From: Chitinophagia bacterium
GTDB taxonomy: Bacteria > Bacteroidota > Bacteroidia > Chitinophagales > Chitinophagaceae
Length of the DNA stretch: 8,311 nucleotides
Assembly: GCA_010021705.1 (NCBI GenBank)
Contig: RGMU01000059.1
Span: forward strand, 1-8,311
Reading direction: 5' to 3'
Below the pieces are notes generated by a model. The model saw only the letters and a program-made list of their open reading frames with translations. It was not told the origin of the DNA and ran no database searches. This document shows positions 5,344 through 8,311 of this stretch, one piece after another; the stretch's first letter is position 1; every line of letters begins with the position of its first letter. A program made the position numbers and the translations under genes.

Positions 5344-7641
5344 TTAGTGCACCACCGTAAACTGTGCCGTACCAATTCCTCCGCCACCTATAATACGGCA
5401 AATGTATATGCCGTTGGCAAACGAAGCGATGTCTATGCTTGCGGTGGTTTTACCATTGGGTATATCCACCTGTGATAATAGCCTGCCATACATGTCATAT
5501 ATCAACACTTGCTTGGCATTATCGTTGCTGTAAGTATAGTTCACTTCTAACACGTCTTTAGCCGGGTTAGGGAACAGGTTTATGCTAAGGTTTTGGGGTG
5601 TATTTTCCACTGACGAATTGTCATACAATCGGCGTTTATATATGTTTACCCCGCCGGTAGATGTGCCTACTATCATTTCTAACACACCGTCTCCGTCTAT
5701 GTCGCCTATGGTGGGAGCATTTCTTAAATTGGCATACACACCGGAAAACAGTCCCGGATTATTATAGCGGTTGTGTAGTGAGTCTATAAACGAAAACTGC
5801 GAATCAAGCAAAGAATAGGTTAGGGTAGTGTCGCCGGTGGCTATGCCGTCAAACTTGTATAAATTGCCTGAATTACTGCCTAAAAGTAAATAATCTCTGC
5901 CGGTTGCGCTGTCTAATTTGCCTATAAATGGTGTGCTGTAGCAACCTAACACTTGGTTAGCATCACATTTAATATGCCCCAATTCTTTGTTTACTAACTG
6001 TAAACGAAATACCCCTGAACCGGTTGACACATTTCTGTAATATTGTATTGTACCATAGTTGTTGCCTATCACTAAGTCGGGCTTGCCGTCTCTGTCCACA
6101 TCATAGATAAACGGTGCTGCGTTGCCGTCTGCATTTATTACCGTACCGGTAACGTCTGTAACCTGTAATTGGCTGATAACCCATACCGGCGGCACGGCAT
6201 TGGAAGTAGCTATGTTTTTGAAGAAAGACATGGTGCCGTCTGTGTGCCCTATCAGCAAGTCGGTTTTAGCGTCTCCGTCAAGGTCGCCCACTGCGGGTGC
6301 TATGCCTCTAAAGTGGAAGGTATCTAAGTTTAAGAAGTTGCGCCTTTGTAGGTCAAACGAGCCTGCCCCGCCGGTAGATGTATTTTGCAGGTACAGCATC
6401 CGGCTTTCTTTGTTGCCGGTAGCGGGCATATAATAGCCGTCTGAGCCTATAAATAGGTCTAATTTACCGTCTTTGTTAAAGTCAAACAGCATGGGATAGG
6501 CATTAGAACCGGCATCTAAGGCTTTGTCTATCAAAAAGGTATCACTTTGAAAACGCCAGTCCGGAAAGCCGGTTGTGGTATAGTTTTTATAAAACCATAT
6601 ACAGTTGTAGTTTTCTGATGTATTGGGCGTGTTCGGTGCAATTAACAGGTCTTTTTTGCCGTCTTGGTCTATATCTATGTTAAAGGCGGCAGGCCATAAG
6701 GGTATGTTCACTGTTTTCCCCCCCGACTGCCAAAAAGTATCTTGCCACACTATGGTATCTATGGCTAAGCCGTATTCTCTTTTTCCGTTTTTCAAGAAGG
6801 TCATTTGCGCAAACGATACACTGCCGTCTAAGCAGTCGTAGTCGCCGTCCATGTCCCAGTCAAATAGGCATAGCGTATTGCCGGTATGTGTGGGCTTGCT
6901 TGCGCTGCCGGTAGTGCGCATAAGCGAAGAATTATCGCAGGTTCTGCCCAAAAAGTGCGTTCTGTAATACCCTTGATACACTTTGCCCCAGCAGTTGTCT
7001 TTGAGGGCTATTTTAATACTGTCGCAAGGCAAACCGTTTTCAACCCTTAAATTTTTATAATAATTGATAAATCCGCCCAATATATTAAAACTTAAAAAGT
7101 CTAAGTCTCCGTCATTGTCCACATCTACAATTGCGGGTATATCGCTTGGATTGTTAAAGGCATTGGCGGGTCCGCCGGTGCGCCTGTCGTTGGTATAAAA
7201 AAGCTCTTGGTAATACGTAAAACAAAGCTGATTAGCAGTATTATAATACCCTTTATAGACCATAAAACCCGTTGTTCCTTGTTCAAAAAGGTCGGCTATG
7301 TTATCGCAGTTATAATCGGCTAAAACAAGATATTGATACACCGCAGGAAAGTTTTTTTCATAAGCAGGGTAGTAGCGGTAGTCCGGTGTGGTGGCAGTTC
7401 CTTTATTCAAAAAGGTTTTTACACCTTTATAATTTTCAAAAACTACCAAATCCTTTAGCCCGTCCCTATTCAAGTCTGCCATAGCAAACTGCGGATTGTT
7501 AAAGCCCCCGCACCATGCCAATGTTTTTTCTATCCCTGCCTCTTTTACTTTAATGTTATATTCAGGGTAAAACATATACTGCCCATAGCAACACACCGAA
7601 AATGCTACGGCTATTAAAAAAAATAAAACGCGCTTTGTCAT
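5344..7641 (-). CDS. Secreted FG-GAP/VCBS-repeat protein with T9SS sorting domain
   Basis: A 765-residue exported protein of unknown specific function. A signal peptide spans about residues 1-20 (TKR, hydrophobic core, then CCYG before Gln21; signal peptidase I seems likelier than lipoprotein processing). The body carries aspartate-rich calcium loops of the DxDxDGxxD type starting at residues 56, 109, 173, 261, 323, 387, 453, 514 and 647, with a degenerate one near 577. Most are followed by hydrophobic D-[LF]-hydrophobic strands and segments like GTIQYYRN or GTMSFFKN. This is the FG-GAP/VCBS pattern of integrin-like beta-propeller folds. The last 80 residues or so (LFPNPAKDVLEV at 689-700, then MYGRLLSQ and GIYICRI) are a type A T9SS sorting domain, removed when the protein is exported to the cell surface or medium. 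Adhesion or glycan binding is possible, but no catalytic domain is visible. The ATG at 7641 directly precedes the signal peptide. Confidence 0.9.
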   Translation of the reverse strand: MTKRVLFFLIAVAFSVCCYGQYMFYPEYNIKVKEAGIEKTLAWCGGFNNPQFAMADLNRDGLKDLVVFENYKGVKTFLNKGTATTPDYRYYPAYEKNFPAVYQYLVLADYNCDNIADLFEQGTTGFMVYKGYYNTANQLCFTYYQELFYTNDRRTGGPANAFNNPSDIPAIVDVDNDGDLDFLSFNILGGFINYYKNLRVENGLPCDSIKIALKDNCWGKVYQGYYRTHFLGRTCDNSSLMRTTGSASKPTHTGNTLCLFDWDMDGDYDCLDGSVSFAQMTFLKNGKREYGLAIDTIVWQDTFWQSGGKTVNIPLWPAAFNIDIDQDGKKDLLIAPNTPNTSENYNCIWFYKNYTTTGFPDWRFQSDTFLIDKALDAGSNAYPMLFDFNKDGKLDLFIGSDGYYMPATGNKESRMLYLQNTSTGGAGSFDLQRRNFLNLDTFHFRGIAPAVGDLDGDAKTDLLIGHTDGTMSFFKNIATSNAVPPVWVISQLQVTDVTGTVINADGNAAPFIYDVDRDGKPDLVIGNNYGTIQYYRNVSTGSGVFRLQLVNKELGHIKCDANQVLGCYSTPFIGKLDSATGRDYLLLGSNSGNLYKFDGIATGDTTLTYSLLDSQFSFIDSLHNRYNNPGLFSGVYANLRNAPTIGDIDGDGVLEMIVGTSTGGVNIYKRRLYDNSSVENTPQNLSINLFPNPAKDVLEVNYTYSNDNAKQVLIYDMYGRLLSQVDIPNGKTTASIDIASFANGIYICRIIGGGGIGTAQFTVVH

Positions 7642-7726
7642 AATTAAGTAGCGAATATACTACAATATATTGCCATTACTAATAGACGCACTTTTTGGGG
7701 TAAAAGATAGTTTTGGCGGGAATTAT

Positions 7727-7853
7727 GTCTGAACTGTGATTTTTGTGAAGTGTATAACGACTATGACAAGCGTAGGGGCTGAAAATTTTCAGCCCCTACA
7801 TTAATTTTTTATCAATATTTTTTCACAATATTCACATAAATCACAGTTCAGAC
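7727..7853. repeat. Nested inverted-repeat element (REP- or MITE-like)
   Basis: A 127-bp structure fills the right part of the 214-bp gap between the two T9SS genes. The outer arms are 23 bp, 7727-7749 and 7831-7853, inverted and identical at 22 of 23 positions; each carries GTCTGAACTGTGATTT at its outer end. An independent perfect palindrome (7772-7799) lies almost at the centre. The element has no coding capacity and its right end is 2 bp from the stop codon of the neighbouring gene. Sharp matching ends plus internal symmetry suggest a dispersed non-autonomous element, possibly of the kind mobilised by REP-associated tyrosine transposases, or a structured RNA. I recall similar intergenic sequences in Bacteroidota but cannot check copy number here. 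Confidence 0.62.
7772..7799. repeat. 28-bp perfect palindrome inside the intergenic element
   Basis: The half-site GTAGGGGCTGAAAA is followed at once by its exact reverse complement, so 14 bp pair with 14 bp and no unpaired bases between. On the plus strand it is followed by ATTAATTTTTT, which resembles an intrinsic terminator, but no plus-strand gene enters the region from the left. On the minus strand, where the upstream gene is transcribed, no U-tract follows. It could still stop or slow transcription, but the GTAGGGGC arms look more like REP-type palindromes. Confidence 0.7.
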
Positions 7854-7855
7854 AA

Positions 7856-8311
7856 TTACTCCACCACCATTACTTTTTCCACCCACTTGCGGGTAGCAGT
7901 GGCTATAGTTAGCATATAATTACCCTTAGCTAAGCCGGAAAGGTTAAGCGTTTGGCTGAGGCTGGTAGCTTGCTGTGTGGCTACTACTTTGCCGGTGATG
8001 TCTGTTAGTATGATAGTAGCATTTTCGCTACCCTCCGGTAGGGATATGTTAAGCACATCGCTTGTAGGATTGGGGTAGATGCTAACATACGTTTGTACAC
8101 TTTCCGGTAGGTCATTGCCGTTAGCGTCTTTGGCTGCTATTACGGTTATGGTGCGGGTGGCACTGTTGCTCAAACCACAACTATTGTAGCGGGTAAAGCT
8201 GATAGTAGCCGTGCCGGCACTCATGCCGGTTATAGTGCCTGTGCTGCTGTCTATCATTGCCACACCGGGGTCGCTACTACTCCACATTCCGCTTGGGCTG
8301 GCATTGTGGAA
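7856..8311 (-). CDS. T9SS-sorted secreted protein with Ig-like (Big_2) domain, C-terminal part
   Basis: The frame is open to the right window edge with no stop, so this is the last 151 residues of a larger protein; the ATG at 8287 is internal and not a start. Residues about 10-57 (WSSSDPGVAMID, GTITGMSAGTATISF) match the bacterial Ig-like group 2 / Big_2 pattern WSSSxPxVAxVD...GxVTGxSAGTATI. This fold is common as a tandem repeat in long Bacteroidota surface proteins. Residues about 75-151 (VSIYPNPTSDVLNISL, LTDITGKVV, LAKGNYMLTI, KVMVVE) form a type A T9SS sorting domain, which directs export across the outer membrane. The fragment does not show the functional part of the protein, which may be an adhesin, a glycan-active enzyme or a structural protein. 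It is read toward the intergenic inverted-repeat element and the other T9SS substrate, on the same strand as the latter. Confidence 0.88.
   Translation of the reverse strand, partial: FHNASPSGMWSSSDPGVAMIDSSTGTITGMSAGTATISFTRYNSCGLSNSATRTITVIAAKDANGNDLPESVQTYVSIYPNPTSDVLNISLPEGSENATIILTDITGKVVATQQATSLSQTLNLSGLAKGNYMLTIATATRKWVEKVMVVE

Noticed and set aside
7652..7682. TTAG-N19-TATATTCG on the minus strand before the 765-residue secreted protein gene, as a promoter
   Set aside because: Both elements deviate from TTTG and TAnnTTTG, and the leader would be only about 5 bases. In such AT-rich sequence this is not enough to call.
7642..7855. Small gene or tRNA in the intergenic region
   Set aside because: No cloverleaf or plausible short coding frame was found; the structure is fully described by the nested inverted repeat and AT-rich flank.

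Overview
The window reads as ordinary chromosomal DNA of a Bacteroidota bacterium, most likely a Chitinophagia-like lineage. The phylum call rests on two secreted proteins with C-terminal type IX secretion (T9SS) sorting domains, the birA / rsfS / ftsH neighbourhood that I recall as common in this phylum, TAnnTTTG-type promoter elements, and the lack of Shine-Dalgarno sequences before the genes. The order-level placement is a guess. No RNA genes, CRISPR arrays, integrases or intact transposases were seen.

Layout, left to right. (1) 1-162, plus strand: the last 53 codons of pyrB (aspartate carbamoyltransferase), cut by the window edge. (2) 190-4550, minus strand: four genes read right to left, rsfS, ftsH, rfbF, rfbG. 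The spacing is tight (about 31 bp, 38 bp and a 7-bp overlap), so they are probably at least partly co-transcribed. rsfS silences ribosomes and ftsH is the membrane AAA+ zinc protease. rfbF and rfbG are the first two steps of CDP-deoxysugar synthesis: glucose-1-phosphate to CDP-glucose to CDP-4-keto-6-deoxyglucose. No later pathway enzyme or glycosyltransferase lies in the window. (3) 4599-5324, plus strand: a monofunctional biotin-protein ligase, birA, divergent from rsfS. (4) 5344-7641, minus strand: a 765-residue exported protein with about nine calcium-loop FG-GAP/VCBS repeats and a T9SS sorting tail. (5) 7642-7855: a 214-bp intergenic region holding a 127-bp nested inverted-repeat element. 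(6) 7856-8311, minus strand: the C-terminal end of a second T9SS substrate with a bacterial Ig-like (Big_2) domain, cut by the right window edge.

The left half is housekeeping (pyrimidine synthesis, ribosome silencing, membrane proteolysis, biotinylation) plus surface-sugar precursor supply. The right half is cell-surface or secreted protein. I found no convincing new multi-gene system. The least explained items are the nested inverted repeat between the two T9SS genes, the missing conventional start codon of rsfS, and the orphan CDP-sugar gene pair behind ftsH.
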